Positions 47,107 through 58,093 of a stretch of 64,000 bases of DNA are shown piece by piece. Source of the DNA: Aureimonas populi (lineage in GTDB: Bacteria > Pseudomonadota > Alphaproteobacteria > Rhizobiales > Rhizobiaceae); contig NZ_CP072611.1 of assembly GCF_017815515.1 (NCBI RefSeq), positions 3,720,001 through 3,784,000 on the forward strand, read 5' to 3'. The notes beneath the pieces were generated by a model. The model searched no databases. It saw nothing but the letters and a program-made list of their open reading frames with translations, and was not told the origin of the DNA. Each line of letters opens with the position of its first letter. The stretch's first letter is position 1. The translations under genes and the position numbers were made by a program.

Positions 47107-48156
47107 GTGAAGCAGTTTCGCTATCCCGTCTCCGACCCGCGCGAGTGGGACGCCATGCGCCGCATGAGCCCCCTGCGCCGGCTGGCGCTTCGCCTGCGCG
47201 ATGCCCGCTACCGCCGCCGCGCGGCCTCCGTGGAGGGGGTTGCCCTCTCCCCGCTCGGCGCGCCGCCCCGCCCCCTTTCGGGCGCGGATCTGCCGCTCGT
47301 CTGCGTGGTGCGCAATGCGGGGCGCTACGTCGCTTCCTTCCTCGCACACTACCGGCGCCTCGGCGTGACGCGGTTTGCGATCGTGGACGACGGATCGGAC
47401 GACGGCACGCGCGAGTTCCTGCTGGCGCAGGCCGATGTCGATCTCTTCGGCTCCAATGTCAGCTATGCGCGAAGCTGCATGGGCCGGATCTGGCACGACA
47501 TGCTGTTCGACCTGTTGGGGCGCGACCGCTGGTACGTCAATGTCGATGCCGACGAGTTCCTGCTGTTTCCCGATTGCGAAACGCGCGGCCTGCGCGCCTT
47601 CATCGCCGACCTGGAAGCCCACGGGGCCAAGCGCGCGCTCGCGCCCATGCTCGACCTCTATCCGCCCGGACGCCTCGCCGACGGCGTGTTCGACCCCGCC
47701 CGGCACGAGAAGCCGAGCGACGTCTCCAGCCTGATCGACGGCGGAGGATACGCCGCGCGGGTGGAGAAGATATCCCTCTCGATCCGGGGCGGCCCGCGCA
47801 CGCGGCTCTTCGGCAGCGAAATCCGCATGACGAAGTTCCCCGTGGTCTTCGTGGACGCCCGCACGCAGGAGAACGGGGCCAGCATTCACGGCCCCCTGCC
47901 GCTGGAGCGCAACTTCACCGCGCCCAGCGCCGTCCTCCTGCACTACAAGTTCTCCTCCGAATCGGTGCGCGAGTTCCAGCGCTATGTCGAGGAGGGCGAG
48001 CATTTCGGCGGCGCCGTCTTCTACCGCGAGATCACGCAGAACAGCGCTTTCACGCCCGATCTGTCCCTCGCCTACGAAGGCTCGATCCCGGTCGGCCCCT
48101 CGATGGAGTTCGTGCGACGCGGCTTTATGGAAGACCTTCGCGCACGCGCCATTTGA
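47107..48156 (+). CDS. Family 2-type glycosyltransferase (Glyco_tranf_2_4-like)
   Basis: A 349-residue protein with a GT-A type core resembling the Glyco_tranf_2_4 / GT92-like group: CVVRNAGRYVASFLAHYRRL, FAIVDDGSDDGT, DRWYVNVDADEFLLFPD (DxD metal site), HGAKRALAPMLDLYPPG and late KFPVVFVDARTQ, HGPLPLE, LLHYKFSSESVREFQRY. No signal peptide or TM segment; the first 30 residues are basic. GTG 47107 begins ten bases after the pheS stop; ATG 47155 is possible. Acceptor unknown, probably an envelope polysaccharide. Its place between pheS and pheT is unusual. Confidence 0.8.
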   Translation: MKQFRYPVSDPREWDAMRRMSPLRRLALRLRDARYRRRAASVEGVALSPLGAPPRPLSGADLPLVCVVRNAGRYVASFLAHYRRLGVTRFAIVDDGSDDGTREFLLAQADVDLFGSNVSYARSCMGRIWHDMLFDLLGRDRWYVNVDADEFLLFPDCETRGLRAFIADLEAHGAKRALAPMLDLYPPGRLADGVFDPARHEKPSDVSSLIDGGGYAARVEKISLSIRGGPRTRLFGSEIRMTKFPVVFVDARTQENGASIHGPLPLERNFTAPSAVLLHYKFSSESVREFQRYVEEGEHFGGAVFYREITQNSAFTPDLSLAYEGSIPVGPSMEFVRRGFMEDLRARAI

Positions 48157-48212
48157 CCCGGGGGCCAAGTCCGGGCAACAAGCGGCTGAACAGAAGAGCC
48201 GGGGGCCGCGAC

Positions 48213-48608
48213 ATGACTGCGAAATGGGTGATCCTGGAGATCATAGCGGTGATCGCCGGCGCCGTGCTCGGCACGCTGGTGTCCGGCTTTGCCGCATGGC
48301 TGTTTGCGGGCGTGGGTTTCACCACCGCGCTGTTCTCGCTCTCGGACTATGTGCTGGCGCTCGTGACGGTCGCCCTCTTCGCGCTTCTCTACGCCAGGCT
48401 GCCCGGCACGCCGGCGGCCCTCGCATCGCTGGCTCTCGGCATCCTCCTGCCCACGGTGATCGACCGCTTCGCCTTCGACCAGCCCTTGGGCTGGCTTGCC
48501 CTGATCCTCGTCAACCTCGTCTTCGCGGTGGCCGCGCTCTCGGCCTACCGCTTCGTCCATGCCAACGCCGCCGTGCGCCAGGTCGCCGGCCGCGCCGCCG
48601 ACCGCTGA
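48213..48608 (+). CDS. Hypothetical four-span membrane protein
   Basis: A 131-residue membrane protein with four hydrophobic segments (about 5-30, 33-60, 66-85, 95-115) and a basic C-terminus (QVAGRAADR). No family recognised. It sits 56 bp after the glycosyltransferase gene and 24 bp before pheT, so it is co-transcribed with both. The open frame extends far upstream in the shadow of the glycosyltransferase, but ATG 48213 is the first plausible start. Confidence 0.7.
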   Translation: MTAKWVILEIIAVIAGAVLGTLVSGFAAWLFAGVGFTTALFSLSDYVLALVTVALFALLYARLPGTPAALASLALGILLPTVIDRFAFDQPLGWLALILVNLVFAVAALSAYRFVHANAAVRQVAGRAADR

Positions 48609-48632
48609 TTTTGCCGAAAGACCGATAATCCG

Positions 48633-51047
48633 ATGAAGTTCACCCTTTCCTGGCTGAAGGACCATCTCGAAACCGACGCCTCGCTGGAGGAGATCGCCGC
48701 GCGCCTGACCGCGATCGGCCTCGAGGTGGAAGGCATCGACGACAAGGCGGCGATGCGCCCCTTCACCATCGCAAAGGTTCTCTCGGCCGAGCCGCATCCC
48801 GATGCCGACAAGCTGCGCGTCCTCGCCGTCGATGCCGGCCCCGGCATCAACGAGGGCAAGCCGCTGCAAGTCGTGTGCGGCGCGCCCAATGCACGGGCCG
48901 GGCTGGTGGGCGTGCTCGCCCTGCCGGGCACCTATGTGCCGGGCATCAACACGACGCTCGGCGTCGGCAAGATCCGGGGCGTGGAAAGCTTCGGCATGAT
49001 GTGCTCGGAGCGCGAGCTGGAGCTGTCCGACGAGCACAACGGCATCATCGACCTTGCGCCCGACGCGCCGGTGGGAACGCCCTTCGCCGACTATGCCGGG
49101 CTCGGCGATCCCGTCATCGAGATCAACCTCACCCCGAACCGCCCGGATGCGACCTCCATCCACGGCATCGCGCGCGACCTTGCCGCCTCCGGCCTCGGCA
49201 CGCTGCGCTCCGGCGCAGTGGAGCCGGTGGAGGGCGCGGGCGAATGCCCGGTCGGTGTATCCATCGAGAGCGCGACGTGCCATGCCTTCGCGCTGCGCCT
49301 CGTCAGGGACGTGAGGAACGGCCCCTCCCCGGAGTGGATGCAGAAGCGCCTGCGGGCCATCGGCCTTCGCCCGATCAACGCGCTCGTCGACATCACCAAC
49401 TACGTCACCTTCGACCGGGGCCGCCCGCTGCATGTCTTCGACGCGGCCAAGGTCTCCGGCAACCTCGTGGTGCGCCAGGCGCGCGAGGGCGAGGAGTTGC
49501 CCGGCCTCGACGGGCGCACCCACGTGCTGGGCCCCAAGGTCTGCGTCATCGCGGACGAGGGCGGCGTCGAATCGATCGGCGGCATTTTGGGTGGCGAGCA
49601 TTCGGGCTGCGACGAGACGACCACCGACGTCCTCATCGAATCCGCTCTCTGGGAGCCGCTCGACATCGCCCGCACGGGCCGCTCGCTCGGCATCGTGACG
49701 GATGCGCGCTACCGGTTCGAGCGCGGCGTCGATCCCGCCTTCATGCGGGCCGGCCTCGACCTTGCGACGCGAATGGTCCTCGACCTGTGCGGCGGCGAGC
49801 CCTCGCGCGCCCTCGTGGTCGGCGGCGAGGTGGCGGCAGCGGCGCCGATCCGCCTGCCCTTCTCGGAGGTCGAGCGCCTGACCGGGCTCGTCGTTCCGGC
49901 CGAACGGCAGGTGGAGATGCTGGACCGCCTGGGCTTCGCCGTGGAAGAGAAGGGCGACCATGCGCTCGTGACCCGGCCCTCCTGGCGCCCGGACATCGAG
50001 GGCAAGGCCGACCTCGTGGAAGAGGTGATGCGCCTCGTGGGCGTGGACGAGATTGCACCGCAGCCCCTGCCGCGCGCCTCGGGCGTGGCCGCTCCCGTGC
50101 TCACCGCCGCGCAGAAGCAGGGCCGGGCCGCGCGCCGCGCTCTCGCCGCGCGGGGCATGGTGGAAACGGTGACCTATTCCTTCGTCAGCCACGAGGCGGC
50201 CGTGCTCTTCGGCGGTGGCGGCGAGGCCCTGCGGCTGGAGAACCCCATCGCGGCCGATCTTTCCGACATGCGCCCCTCGCTCCTGCCGAGCCTCATCTCG
50301 GCGGCGGTGCGCAACGCCGCGCGCGGCTATGGCGACGTGGCGCTGTTCGAGGTCTCCCATGTCTACCGCTCGCTGGAGCCCGAGGGCCAGCGGCGGGTCG
50401 CGGCCGGCCTGCGCCGCGCCAGCGCCCGGCACGAAGGCGCTGGGCGCTTCTGGAACGGCGCCGCCGAGCCCGTCGGCGTCTTCGATGCCAAGGCGGACGC
50501 CATCGCGGCCCTCGAGGCGGCGGGCGTGCCGGTGGACCGGCTCCAGGTCGATGCGCCCGCCAGCGCCTGGTATCATCCGGGTCGCTCGGGAGCGATCAAG
50601 CTCGGGCCGAAGACGGTTCTGGCCGAGTTCGGCGAGTTCCACCCCAAGGTCCTGAAGGCGATGGGCGCGACCGGCGCGCTGGCCGGTTTCGAAGTCTATC
50701 TCGACGAGGTCCCGGAGCCGCGCCGCAAGCCTACTCGCACCAAGCCGGTCTTGACCCTCTCGCCCTTCCAGCCCGTGCGGCGCGACTTCGCCTTCGTGGT
50801 GGACGCGGGCACGCAGGGGCTGAAGATCGTGCGTGCGGCCGAGGGTGCCGACCGCAAGCTCGTCTCCGAGGTGCGGGTCTTCGACATCTTCTCCGGCGCT
50901 TCGCTGGGGGAGGGCCGCAAGTCCGTCGCCATCGAGGTGACGCTGACGCCCATGGAGCGGACGCTGACGGAGGAGGAAATCGAAGCCGTCTCGGCCAAGA
51001 TCGTCGCCGCCGTCGCCAAGGCGACGGGCGCAACGCTGCGCAGTTGA
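48633..51047 (+). CDS. pheT: Phenylalanine-tRNA ligase beta subunit
   Basis: Editing and tRNA-binding subunit of PheRS, 804 residues, full length. N-terminal [20 protein letters not shown], the OB-fold tRNA-binding domain (about 40-150, [15 protein letters not shown]), B3/B4 editing domain (about 210-385, [23 protein letters not shown]), B5 (about 400-475), the catalytic-like core, and the C-terminal ferredoxin-fold anticodon-binding domain (about 710-804, [16 protein letters not shown]). Separated from pheS by two unrelated genes. Confidence 0.95.
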   Translation: MKFTLSWLKDHLETDASLEEIAARLTAIGLEVEGIDDKAAMRPFTIAKVLSAEPHPDADKLRVLAVDAGPGINEGKPLQVVCGAPNARAGLVGVLALPGTYVPGINTTLGVGKIRGVESFGMMCSERELELSDEHNGIIDLAPDAPVGTPFADYAGLGDPVIEINLTPNRPDATSIHGIARDLAASGLGTLRSGAVEPVEGAGECPVGVSIESATCHAFALRLVRDVRNGPSPEWMQKRLRAIGLRPINALVDITNYVTFDRGRPLHVFDAAKVSGNLVVRQAREGEELPGLDGRTHVLGPKVCVIADEGGVESIGGILGGEHSGCDETTTDVLIESALWEPLDIARTGRSLGIVTDARYRFERGVDPAFMRAGLDLATRMVLDLCGGEPSRALVVGGEVAAAAPIRLPFSEVERLTGLVVPAERQVEMLDRLGFAVEEKGDHALVTRPSWRPDIEGKADLVEEVMRLVGVDEIAPQPLPRASGVAAPVLTAAQKQGRAARRALAARGMVETVTYSFVSHEAAVLFGGGGEALRLENPIAADLSDMRPSLLPSLISAAVRNAARGYGDVALFEVSHVYRSLEPEGQRRVAAGLRRASARHEGAGRFWNGAAEPVGVFDAKADAIAALEAAGVPVDRLQVDAPASAWYHPGRSGAIKLGPKTVLAEFGEFHPKVLKAMGATGALAGFEVYLDEVPEPRRKPTRTKPVLTLSPFQPVRRDFAFVVDAGTQGLKIVRAAEGADRKLVSEVRVFDIFSGASLGEGRKSVAIEVTLTPMERTLTEEEIEAVSAKIVAAVAKATGATLRS

Positions 51048-51057
51048 AGTCGCGGCC

Positions 51058-51082
51058 GGGCGGGCCTTCCTAGGGGCCGCCC
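51058..51082 (+). terminator. Weak hairpin after pheT
   Basis: GGGCGG (51058-51063) pairs with CCGCCC (51077-51082), with CC/GG inside; 10 bases past the stop and without a T tract. Possibly a terminator. Confidence 0.35.
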
Positions 51083-51186
51083 AGCCTTCAATCCGCCCGT
51101 ATCCTCGGCTTCTCCTGATCATGGCAAGGTCCGGTCCATTCGCGGCTGCGATCCTGGCCGGTGGTCAAGCGGGGGACGATCCGGCA

Positions 51187-52161
51187 ATGGGCGTGAGAGC
51201 GGCGAGACTCATCCTGGCGGCCTGCGGCCTCATGGCGCTGGCGCTGCCGGCACAGGCGCAGGTGGCACGCGAGGTCTTCGGCGGCCTGTCGCAGCCGGCC
51301 GGCGCCACGCGCGACGCCATCGGCACCTATGCCAAGGGCTGCCTGGCCGGCGGCGTCCAGATGCCGGCGGACGGGCCGCACTGGCAGGACGTGCGCCGCT
51401 CGCGCAACAAATCCTGGGGGCACCCCAATACCATCGCCTTCCTGCAACGCTTCTCGCAAGCGGCGGCGGGGAACGACAATTGGCGTGGGCTGCTTCTGGG
51501 CGACATATCGCAGCCGCGCGGCGGCCCGGCGGTCGGCCATGCCTCGCACCAGATCGGCCTCGACGCCGATGTGTACCTCACCGAGATGCCGGCCCGCCGG
51601 CTGACCGAAGAGGAGCGAGAGACGATGGACATGCCCTCGCTGTTGAGGCGCAGCGCGCTGACGGTGGACGAGGCGAAGTGGCGCCCGGAGCATCTGCGTC
51701 TCATCCGCCGCGCGGCGCTGGACAGGGAGGTGGACCGCATCTTCGTTCATCCGGGTATCAAGAAGAAGCTGTGCGAGACGGCGGGCGGAGACCGCTCGTG
51801 GCTGCGCAAGGTGCGCCCCACCTATGGCCACGACTATCATTTCCATGTCCGCCTCTCATGCCCCGCCGGCACGTCCTGCGAGAAGCAGAGCCCCGTGCCG
51901 GCAAGCGAGGGCTGCGATGCCAGCCTGCAATGGTGGTTCGACGTGGCGCTCCAGCCGCCGCCGCCCGACGCCCCGCCCTACAAGCCCAAGCCGCCGATGC
52001 AGCTCTCCGAACTGCCCAGGGCCTGCGTCGCGCTCGCCCGCGCGCCGGCCGGTTCCGCGCCGGCCCTGGCGCAGGCAGGCGCCGCACCTGCCCTGCCGCC
52101 TGCCGCAACGGGCTTTCTGCCGCAAAGCGTGCCGCTGCCGAGCCCCCGCCCCCTTCCATGA
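51187..52161 (+). CDS. mepA: Penicillin-insensitive murein endopeptidase MepA
   Basis: Periplasmic zinc peptidase that cuts D-Ala-meso-DAP cross-links in peptidoglycan. The 324-residue protein has a signal peptide ([17 protein letters not shown], cut near residue 21) and the metal motif [11 protein letters not shown] (His118, His121, Asp128), plus HDYHFHVRL with His218 and His220. Three disulfide-type cysteine pairs are suggested ([13 protein letters not shown]). The C-terminal ~60 residues are Pro/Ala-rich and longer than in E. coli. ATG 51187; an upstream in-frame ATG at 51121 would displace the signal peptide. Confidence 0.93.
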   Translation: MGVRAARLILAACGLMALALPAQAQVAREVFGGLSQPAGATRDAIGTYAKGCLAGGVQMPADGPHWQDVRRSRNKSWGHPNTIAFLQRFSQAAAGNDNWRGLLLGDISQPRGGPAVGHASHQIGLDADVYLTEMPARRLTEEERETMDMPSLLRRSALTVDEAKWRPEHLRLIRRAALDREVDRIFVHPGIKKKLCETAGGDRSWLRKVRPTYGHDYHFHVRLSCPAGTSCEKQSPVPASEGCDASLQWWFDVALQPPPPDAPPYKPKPPMQLSELPRACVALARAPAGSAPALAQAGAAPALPPAATGFLPQSVPLPSPRPLP

Positions 52162-52214
52162 GCCGGCAGGCGGATGCTAGAGCGGGCAGGCTTCAAACAG
52201 TTCAGGTCCAAGCG

Positions 52215-53243
52215 ATGCCAACGTCGCCAGAAAGCTCCAGCCCCCTGCCGTTTCCGATCCTTCTGGGGGACATCGGCGGCACCAACGCGCGCTTCTCCAT
52301 CCTGGCCGATGCCCATGCCGAACCGGTGACATTCCCGGTTTTGCCGACGGCCGACTTTCCCAACATAGACGACGCCATACGGGCCGGCGTCCTGGGCCGG
52401 ACCGCGCTGCGGCCGAAATCGGCGGTGCTGGCGCTGGCCGGCCCCATCGACGGGGATGAGATCGACCTGACCAACAGCCCCTGGGTGGTGCGGCCCACCG
52501 CTCTGATCGGCGATCTCGGCTTCGAGGACGTCCTCCTTCTGAACGATTTCGAGGCGCAGGCGCTGGCCGTCGCGGCCCTCCCCCCCGGCGGTCTCAGCCA
52601 GATCGGCACCGGCGGCACGGCGCAGGAGGGCGCGAGCCGCGTCGTCCTCGGCCCCGGCACGGGGCTCGGCGTCGCCGGGCTCGTGCGCACGCGCGGCATG
52701 TGGATTCCCGTCGCGGGCGAAGGCGGCCATGTCGATATCGGCCCGCGCACCGAAAGGGACCGCGCCATCTGGCCGCATCTGCCGCATCTGGGCGAGCGCG
52801 TCTCGGCGGAGGAGATCCTCTCGGGGCGCGGCCTCGTGAACCTCTACCGCGCCGTGTGCGCGGCGGACGGCACAGCGCCGGTTCATAGCAAGCCGGCGCA
52901 GGTCACGGAGGCCGCCGTTGCGCGGCGCGACCCGCAATCCTGCGAGACGGTCGATCTTTTCGCTATCTATCTGGGGCGCGTGGCGGGCGACCTGGCCCTC
53001 ATCTTCATGGCGCGCGGCGGCGTCTATATCGGCGGCGGCATCTTCCAGCGCATCGCGCCGGTGCTGAAAGCGCAGGAGATGCGCGACGCCTTCGAGGACA
53101 AGGAGCCGCATGGCGAGCTTTTGCGAGAGATGCCGCTCTTCGTGATCACCGAGCCGCTGGCGGCGCTGGCGGGGCTGGCCGCCTACGCCCGCGCGCCGCA
53201 GACCTTCGGCCTCGAGACCGAGGAGCGGCGCTGGAGGGCGTGA
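52215..53243 (+). CDS. glk: Glucokinase
   Basis: Phosphorylates glucose to glucose-6-phosphate with ATP. The 342-residue protein belongs to the bacterial Glk (not ROK) family: [92 protein letters not shown] and [11 protein letters not shown] 52215 is used. Lies 53 bp after mepA and 62 bp before the ABC exporter gene, a plausible glk-ABC-dapB transcription unit. Confidence 0.94.
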   Translation: MPTSPESSSPLPFPILLGDIGGTNARFSILADAHAEPVTFPVLPTADFPNIDDAIRAGVLGRTALRPKSAVLALAGPIDGDEIDLTNSPWVVRPTALIGDLGFEDVLLLNDFEAQALAVAALPPGGLSQIGTGGTAQEGASRVVLGPGTGLGVAGLVRTRGMWIPVAGEGGHVDIGPRTERDRAIWPHLPHLGERVSAEEILSGRGLVNLYRAVCAADGTAPVHSKPAQVTEAAVARRDPQSCETVDLFAIYLGRVAGDLALIFMARGGVYIGGGIFQRIAPVLKAQEMRDAFEDKEPHGELLREMPLFVITEPLAALAGLAAYARAPQTFGLETEERRWRA

Positions 53244-53305
53244 GCGAAGGTAGCAAGGCGGCACGCCAGCCGCTATAGAGGCGGCGACGAACGAGCCGCG
53301 ATGCC

Positions 53306-55117
53306 TTGCCCTCTCCCAAGCCCTCCCTCTCCGACGAGCACACACGCGGCGAAGCCTTCCGCCTTCTGAAGCGGATCATCGCCGAGAACGGGCGCGAGCA
53401 TGTGCGCGCCTACGCGCTGGCCGTGGCGGCCATGGTGCTCGTCGCCGGCACCACGGCCTTCCTCGCCTGGATCATGCGCGACGTGATCGACGAGATCTTC
53501 GTGGCCGGCAACCCGGCCATGCTTATCTCCCTGCCGGTCGCGGTGTTCCTCACCTTCCTCATCCGGGGCGCGGCCACCTATGTGCAGGGCGTCGTCCTCT
53601 CGCGCATCGGCAACGATATCGTGGCCCGCTACCAGCGCCGCCTCTTCTCCCATCTCACCGAGCTTTCGGTCGATTTCTTCGGCGAGAACCGCTCCGCCCA
53701 GCTCGCCGCGCGCATCAGCCAGAACGTCACGGGCGTGCGCGACACGCTGAACCTCACCGTCACCTCCATCGCGCGCGACCTCCTGACCCTGCTCTTCCTG
53801 ATCGGCGTGATGATCTGGCTGGACCCCGTGCTCTCGGCTATCGCGCTCCTGGCCGGCCCGCCCATCGGCATCATGATCGCGCGCCTTGCCCGCAAGCTGC
53901 GCAAGGCCACGCGCCAGTCGGTGGACCTCAATGCGCGCGTGCTCGGCGCCATGCAGGAGACGGCGCAGGGCATACAGGTGGTGAAGGCCTTCACCATGGA
54001 GGCTCCCTTGCGCGAGCGCACGGAGAAACTGATCCTGGCGGCGGAGGAGCGGGCCAACCGCATCGCCATTGTCACCGAGCGTTCGGGGCCCGTGACGGAG
54101 ACCATTGCCGGGCTCGCCATCGCCGGCGTCATCGCGTGGTCCGGCTACCGCGCCATCGAATACGGCCATTCGCCCGGCGCCATGTTCGGCTTCATCACTG
54201 CGCTGCTGCTGGCCTACGACCCGGCCCGGCGCCTGGCGCGCCTCCAGGTGCAGCTCGAACGCGCGCTGGTGAACGCGCGGATGATCTACGAAATCCTGGA
54301 CCTGATGCCCCGGCAGGCCGACGCGCCGGGGGCGCCGGCGCTGGCCGTGCCGCGCGGCGAGATCGTGTTCGAGGGCGTCACCTTCGCCTATCATCCGGGC
54401 GATCCGGTGCTGCGGAACGTCTCCTTCACCGCGCCTGCCGGGTGCACCACGGCGCTGGTCGGCGCGTCGGGCGGCGGCAAGTCCACCATCATCGCGCTCA
54501 TCGAGCGCTTCCACGACCTGCCGCAGGGGCGCATCCTGATCGACGGGCAGGACATCTCCACCGTCAGCAAGGCCTCGCTGCGCTCGCAGATCGCCTATGT
54601 GCCGCAGGCCCCGACCCTGTTCGAGGGCACGATCCGCGAGAACATCCGCTACGGCCGGCCGGCCGCCACCGATGCCGAGGTCGAGGAGGCGGCGCGGCAG
54701 GCGCAGGCGCAGGAGTTCATCCTCGCCCAGCCCCTCGGCTACGAGACGCCGGTCGGCGAAGGCGGCGCGACCCTCTCGGGCGGCCAGCGCCAGCGCCTCT
54801 CCATCGCCCGCGCGCTGTTGCGGAACGCGCCCATCCTCCTCCTCGACGAGGCGACCTCGGCGCTCGACAACCGGTCGGAGACGCTGGTGCAGGCGGCGCT
54901 GGAAACGGCGATGAAGGACCGCACGGTCATCGTCGTGGCGCACCGCCTCTCCACCATCGTCAATGCCGACCAGATCCTCGTCGTGGACCGCGGCGCCATC
55001 GCCGAGCGCGGCACGCATGACGAACTGGTCGGCCGGCCGGACGGCCTCTATGCTGGCCTGCACGGATTGCAGCGCACGCGCGCCGAAAATGCCCCTGCCC
55101 TGGAGGAAACGCGATGA
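53306..55117 (+). CDS. MsbA-like ABC exporter (fused permease-ATPase)
   Basis: A 603-residue half-transporter: six TM helices (about 35-320), then the ATPase with Walker [11 protein letters not shown]-loop [17 protein letters not shown], signature [16 protein letters not shown], Walker [13 protein letters not shown] and switch AHRLST. Such proteins flip lipids, LPS core-lipid A or drugs. Start is TTG 53306 ([18 protein letters not shown]); an ATG five bases earlier is out of frame. The stop overlaps dapB as ATGA, so they are coupled. Confidence 0.88.
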   Translation: MPSPKPSLSDEHTRGEAFRLLKRIIAENGREHVRAYALAVAAMVLVAGTTAFLAWIMRDVIDEIFVAGNPAMLISLPVAVFLTFLIRGAATYVQGVVLSRIGNDIVARYQRRLFSHLTELSVDFFGENRSAQLAARISQNVTGVRDTLNLTVTSIARDLLTLLFLIGVMIWLDPVLSAIALLAGPPIGIMIARLARKLRKATRQSVDLNARVLGAMQETAQGIQVVKAFTMEAPLRERTEKLILAAEERANRIAIVTERSGPVTETIAGLAIAGVIAWSGYRAIEYGHSPGAMFGFITALLLAYDPARRLARLQVQLERALVNARMIYEILDLMPRQADAPGAPALAVPRGEIVFEGVTFAYHPGDPVLRNVSFTAPAGCTTALVGASGGGKSTIIALIERFHDLPQGRILIDGQDISTVSKASLRSQIAYVPQAPTLFEGTIRENIRYGRPAATDAEVEEAARQAQAQEFILAQPLGYETPVGEGGATLSGGQRQRLSIARALLRNAPILLLDEATSALDNRSETLVQAALETAMKDRTVIVVAHRLSTIVNADQILVVDRGAIAERGTHDELVGRPDGLYAGLHGLQRTRAENAPALEETR

Positions 55118-55917
55118 TGAAGCTCGTGGTGCTGGGCGCGGCCGGACGGATGGGCCGCACGCTGGTGAAGGTGATCGCCGAGACGGAAGGCGCCGCCCTT
55201 CACGCCGCCGTGGAACGCGAGGGCTCCCTCGCCCTCGGGCAGGACGCGGGGCTTCTGGCCGGCGCGGGCCATGCGGGCGTGGCCATCACGCACGATCTGG
55301 AAGCCGCCATGGCCGGCGCCGACGGCGTGGTGGACTTCACCGCCCCCGCGCTGAGCCTCGCCGTGGCGAGGATGGCCGCAGAGCGCGGGCTTGTCCATGT
55401 CATCGGCACGACCGGCTTTGCGCCACAGGACGATGCGGCGTTCGCGCAGGCCGCCGAGGGCGCGAGGATCGTGAAGTCCGGCAATATGAGCCTCGGCGTC
55501 AATCTCCTCGCCGTCCTCGTCGAACAGGCAGCCCGTGCGCTGGGGCCGGACGCCTTCGACGTGGAGGTGCTGGAGATGCACCATCGCCACAAGGTGGACG
55601 CGCCCTCGGGCACGGCGCTGCTTCTCGGCCAGGCCGCCGCCGCCGGGCGCGGGGTGGACCTCGCGGCCGCTTCCGTGCGGGTGCGCGACGGGCACACCGG
55701 CGCGCGGCAGGCCGGCAGCATCGGCTTCGCCACGCTGCGGGGCGGCTCCGTGGTGGGCGAGCACGAGGTGATCCTCGCCGGCGAGGGCGAGCGTATCGAG
55801 CTTTCCCACCGCGCGGAGGATCGCTCGATCTTCGCGCGTGGCGCGGTCAAGGCTGCGCTTTGGGCGAAGGGCTGCGCGCCCGGCCTCTATTCCATGCGCG
55901 ACGTGCTCGGCCTCTGA
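55114..55917 (+). CDS. dapB: 4-hydroxy-tetrahydrodipicolinate reductase
   Basis: NAD(P)H-dependent step in lysine/diaminopimelate synthesis. The 267-residue protein shows [19 protein letters not shown] (cofactor loop), [27 protein letters not shown], the signature [20 protein letters not shown] (catalytic His, Lys) and [19 protein letters not shown]. Starts at ATG 55114 or, one codon later, 55117. It overlaps the convergent endonuclease III paralogue by 31 bp at the 3' end. Confidence 0.96.
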   Translation: MMKLVVLGAAGRMGRTLVKVIAETEGAALHAAVEREGSLALGQDAGLLAGAGHAGVAITHDLEAAMAGADGVVDFTAPALSLAVARMAAERGLVHVIGTTGFAPQDDAAFAQAAEGARIVKSGNMSLGVNLLAVLVEQAARALGPDAFDVEVLEMHHRHKVDAPSGTALLLGQAAAAGRGVDLAAASVRVRDGHTGARQAGSIGFATLRGGSVVGEHEVILAGEGERIELSHRAEDRSIFARGAVKAALWAKGCAPGLYSMRDVLGL

Positions 55918-56570
55918 CGCTTCAGCCACAGGCACAGATCGCTGAGGAAACAGGCCTCGCAGCGCGGGCGTTGCGAGAGGCACACGGCCTTGCCGAACTG
56001 GATAAGCCAGAAATGCCCGTCGGCCCGCACCCAGTCCGGCGCCCGCGCCTCCAGCTCGGCGGCCGTCCGCTCGGCCGTGGTCTGGCAGGTGAGGCCGAGC
56101 CGGTTGCAGACACGGTTCACATGCGTGTCCACCGCGATCACCGGCTCATCGAAGGTGAAGGCGAGGACGATGTCGGCGCATTTGCGCCCCACGCCCGGCA
56201 GCGCCATCAGCCCCGCGCGCGTGCGGGGCACCACGCGCCCGTGCTCCTCGATCAGGCTCGCCGCCAGGCGGCGCAGGTTCCGCGCCTTCATGTTGTAGAG
56301 CCCGCAGGGGCGGATCGCCCCGATGAGCTGCGCCTCGGGCAGCGCCAGGAGATCGTCGGGCGTTTCGATGATGGCAAAGAGGCGCGCGGCGGCAAGGGCG
56401 GTGTTGGCGTCGCGGCTCTGGGCAGAGAGGATGCAGGCGACGACCGAGCGGAAGGCGCCCGGCTGGTCCTTCGGCCCCTTCGCGTTGGGCGTGCGGCCGG
56501 GCATGTGCAGGGCCAGGCGGCGGAATGCCTCCTCCACCTCGTGCCCGTTCAGCCGCAGCCTGTCCGTCAC
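55887..56570 (-). CDS. Endonuclease III-like DNA glycosylase (second Nth paralogue)
   Basis: A 227-residue HhH-GPD DNA glycosylase, different from the canonical nth at 58.1 kb. It carries [20 protein letters not shown], the helix-hairpin-helix [13 protein letters not shown] with the catalytic Lys, AVDTHVNRV with the catalytic Asp, and the iron-sulfur cluster [17 protein letters not shown] (C-x6-C-x2-C-x5-C). GTG 56570 overlaps the stop of the AraC-Ogt gene (GTGA), so alkyl-lesion and oxidised-base repair are coupled. Confidence 0.9.
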   Translation of the reverse strand: MTDRLRLNGHEVEEAFRRLALHMPGRTPNAKGPKDQPGAFRSVVACILSAQSRDANTALAAARLFAIIETPDDLLALPEAQLIGAIRPCGLYNMKARNLRRLAASLIEEHGRVVPRTRAGLMALPGVGRKCADIVLAFTFDEPVIAVDTHVNRVCNRLGLTCQTTAERTAAELEARAPDWVRADGHFWLIQFGKAVCLSQRPRCEACFLSDLCLWLKRQRPSTSRME

Positions 56571-57463
56571 GCGCGCGCCAGCACCCCGGCCTCCCACCCC
56601 AGCATGGCGCGCTTGCGCGTCAACCCCCAGTGATAGCCGGTCAGCGCGCCGCCCTTGCCCACCACGCGGTGGCAGGGCACGACGAAGGAAATCGGGTTTC
56701 GGCCCACCGCCGCTCCCACCGCGCGCGCCGCCTTCGGCGCCCCCACGCGGCTGGCCAGCGCCGAATAGGTGGTGGCGTGGCCGGTGGGGATCGACAGCAG
56801 CGCCTCCCATACCCGCACCTCGAAATCGGTGCCGATGAGAACGATGCGCAAGGGCCGCTCCGGCCTCCAGGCGGCCGGGTCGAAGATGGCCGCCGCGCGG
56901 GCGGCCGCGCCCTCGTCGTCGCGCGCGAAACGCCCCGCCGGCCAGCGCCGCGTCATGTCCTCAAGCGCGCCCTCGTCGCCGCCATGCGCCTCGTCGGAAA
57001 AGGCGATGCCGGCGATTCCCTTGTCGGTCCACAGCACCAGCGCCCGGCCGAAGGGCGAGGCTGAAAAACCGTAGGCGAAGGACAGCCCCTGCCCCCGCGC
57101 CTTCCAGGAGCCGGGCGAAACCGCCTCGTGCTTGACGAAGAGGTCGTGAAGGCGCGAAGGGCCGGAGAGCCCGACCTCCATCGCCGCGTCGAGAAGCGGC
57201 AGCCCCTCGGCCAGCAGCCGGCGGGCATGGTCGATGGTGACGGCCTGGAGGAAGGCCTTGGGCGTCAGCCCCGACCAGCGGCGGAAGGTCTCGCAAAGCT
57301 CCGCCTCGGGCACGCGCAGCGCGCGGGCGATCTCGGCCAGAGAGGGCTGTGCGCGATATTCCTGCGAGATGAACTCGATGACCGCGCGCACCAGCGCGTA
57401 GTCGGCCGGCGGATCGAGCGGGCGCAAGGCGGGAGCGCCGTCCCGGATCGGTTCATGCAGCAT
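56567..57463 (-). CDS. AraC-HTH / methylated-DNA-protein-cysteine methyltransferase fusion
   Basis: A 298-residue protein: an AraC-type HTH (about residues 25-115, PSLAEIARALRVPEAELCET, GLTPKAFLQAVTIDHARRLL) joined to an Ogt/AdaB methyltransferase domain (about 120-298) with the active site VVPCHRVVG, Cys264. This is the Ada layout without the N-terminal zinc methyl-phosphotriester sensor. AAGGAG precedes ATG 57463. It likely repairs O6-methylguanine and may act as a regulator, but the classic Ada switch is missing. Confidence 0.9.
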   Translation of the reverse strand: MLHEPIRDGAPALRPLDPPADYALVRAVIEFISQEYRAQPSLAEIARALRVPEAELCETFRRWSGLTPKAFLQAVTIDHARRLLAEGLPLLDAAMEVGLSGPSRLHDLFVKHEAVSPGSWKARGQGLSFAYGFSASPFGRALVLWTDKGIAGIAFSDEAHGGDEGALEDMTRRWPAGRFARDDEGAAARAAAIFDPAAWRPERPLRIVLIGTDFEVRVWEALLSIPTGHATTYSALASRVGAPKAARAVGAAVGRNPISFVVPCHRVVGKGGALTGYHWGLTRKRAMLGWEAGVLARA

Positions 57464-57522
57464 GGAAGAACTCCTTGTCGGCCAAGGAGAGCACCCCGCG
57501 CCGCCCGCCGCCACCCGTTTTT

Positions 57523-58008
57523 TCAGCCGCGCCGCGCGGTGGACAGGGCCCGCCCGAACGCGACCGCGAAGCTTTCGCGGTCGGCGGGATTGAGAAAGGC
57601 GCCGATCTCCGTCGTGCGGCCCTTGCCCGTCACCGCCATGCCGGTCACGCCGATCTCCTCGTGCCGGCTGACGAGGAACCGCGTCCAGAACGGGTTGTAG
57701 CGCGCCTCCTGCACCTTGCCCGCCGGCGAGACCTTGCGGATCAGGAGTTCGGTGCGCGTCACGCTCACCTCCTCGCGCGCCCGGCCGGAGCGGTAGCTGG
57801 CCCGGAAGGCGAGCCAAAGGATGAGGACATCGAGCCCGAAGAAGCCGATCACCGGCCATGCGCCCTTCGCGACGAAGCCGGCGCCCAGCGCCGCGCTGAC
57901 GAGGCCGAGCCCGATCATCAGCCGGTTGAAGCCCTTCCGGCCGAGCGAGCGGTAGGGCGTGAGCAGCGCGCTGAAGATGGGCGCGTCCTGTTGGGGGGCG
58001 GAAGTCAT
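57523..58008 (-). CDS. DUF2244 membrane protein
   Basis: A 161-residue protein of family DUF2244: two hydrophobic segments close together (about 30-70, NRLMIGLGLVSAALGAGFVA and VIGFFGLDVLILWLAF), then a cytosolic beta-rich half with VSVTRTELLIRKVSPAG, YNPFWTRFLVSRHEEIG and IGAFLNPADRESFAVAFG. Often next to nth in alphaproteobacteria, as here (divergent). ATG 58008 is used. Function unknown. Confidence 0.88.
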   Translation of the reverse strand: MTSAPQQDAPIFSALLTPYRSLGRKGFNRLMIGLGLVSAALGAGFVAKGAWPVIGFFGLDVLILWLAFRASYRSGRAREEVSVTRTELLIRKVSPAGKVQEARYNPFWTRFLVSRHEEIGVTGMAVTGKGRTTEIGAFLNPADRESFAVAFGRALSTARRG

Positions 58009-58093
58009 CGGCGCATCCGTGTTTCGCCTTTTGCGGGGCCGGATGCGAGGGTATGGCAGATGCGGGCGAAATGAAGTCGAAATCGGACGGCGC

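Noticed and set aside
48072..51122. A minus-strand open frame of 1016 codons opposite pheT
   Set aside because: Its composition is the mirror of pheT in a GC-rich genome (His/Arg/Gly/Ala-rich, no domain), and pheT is fully supported.
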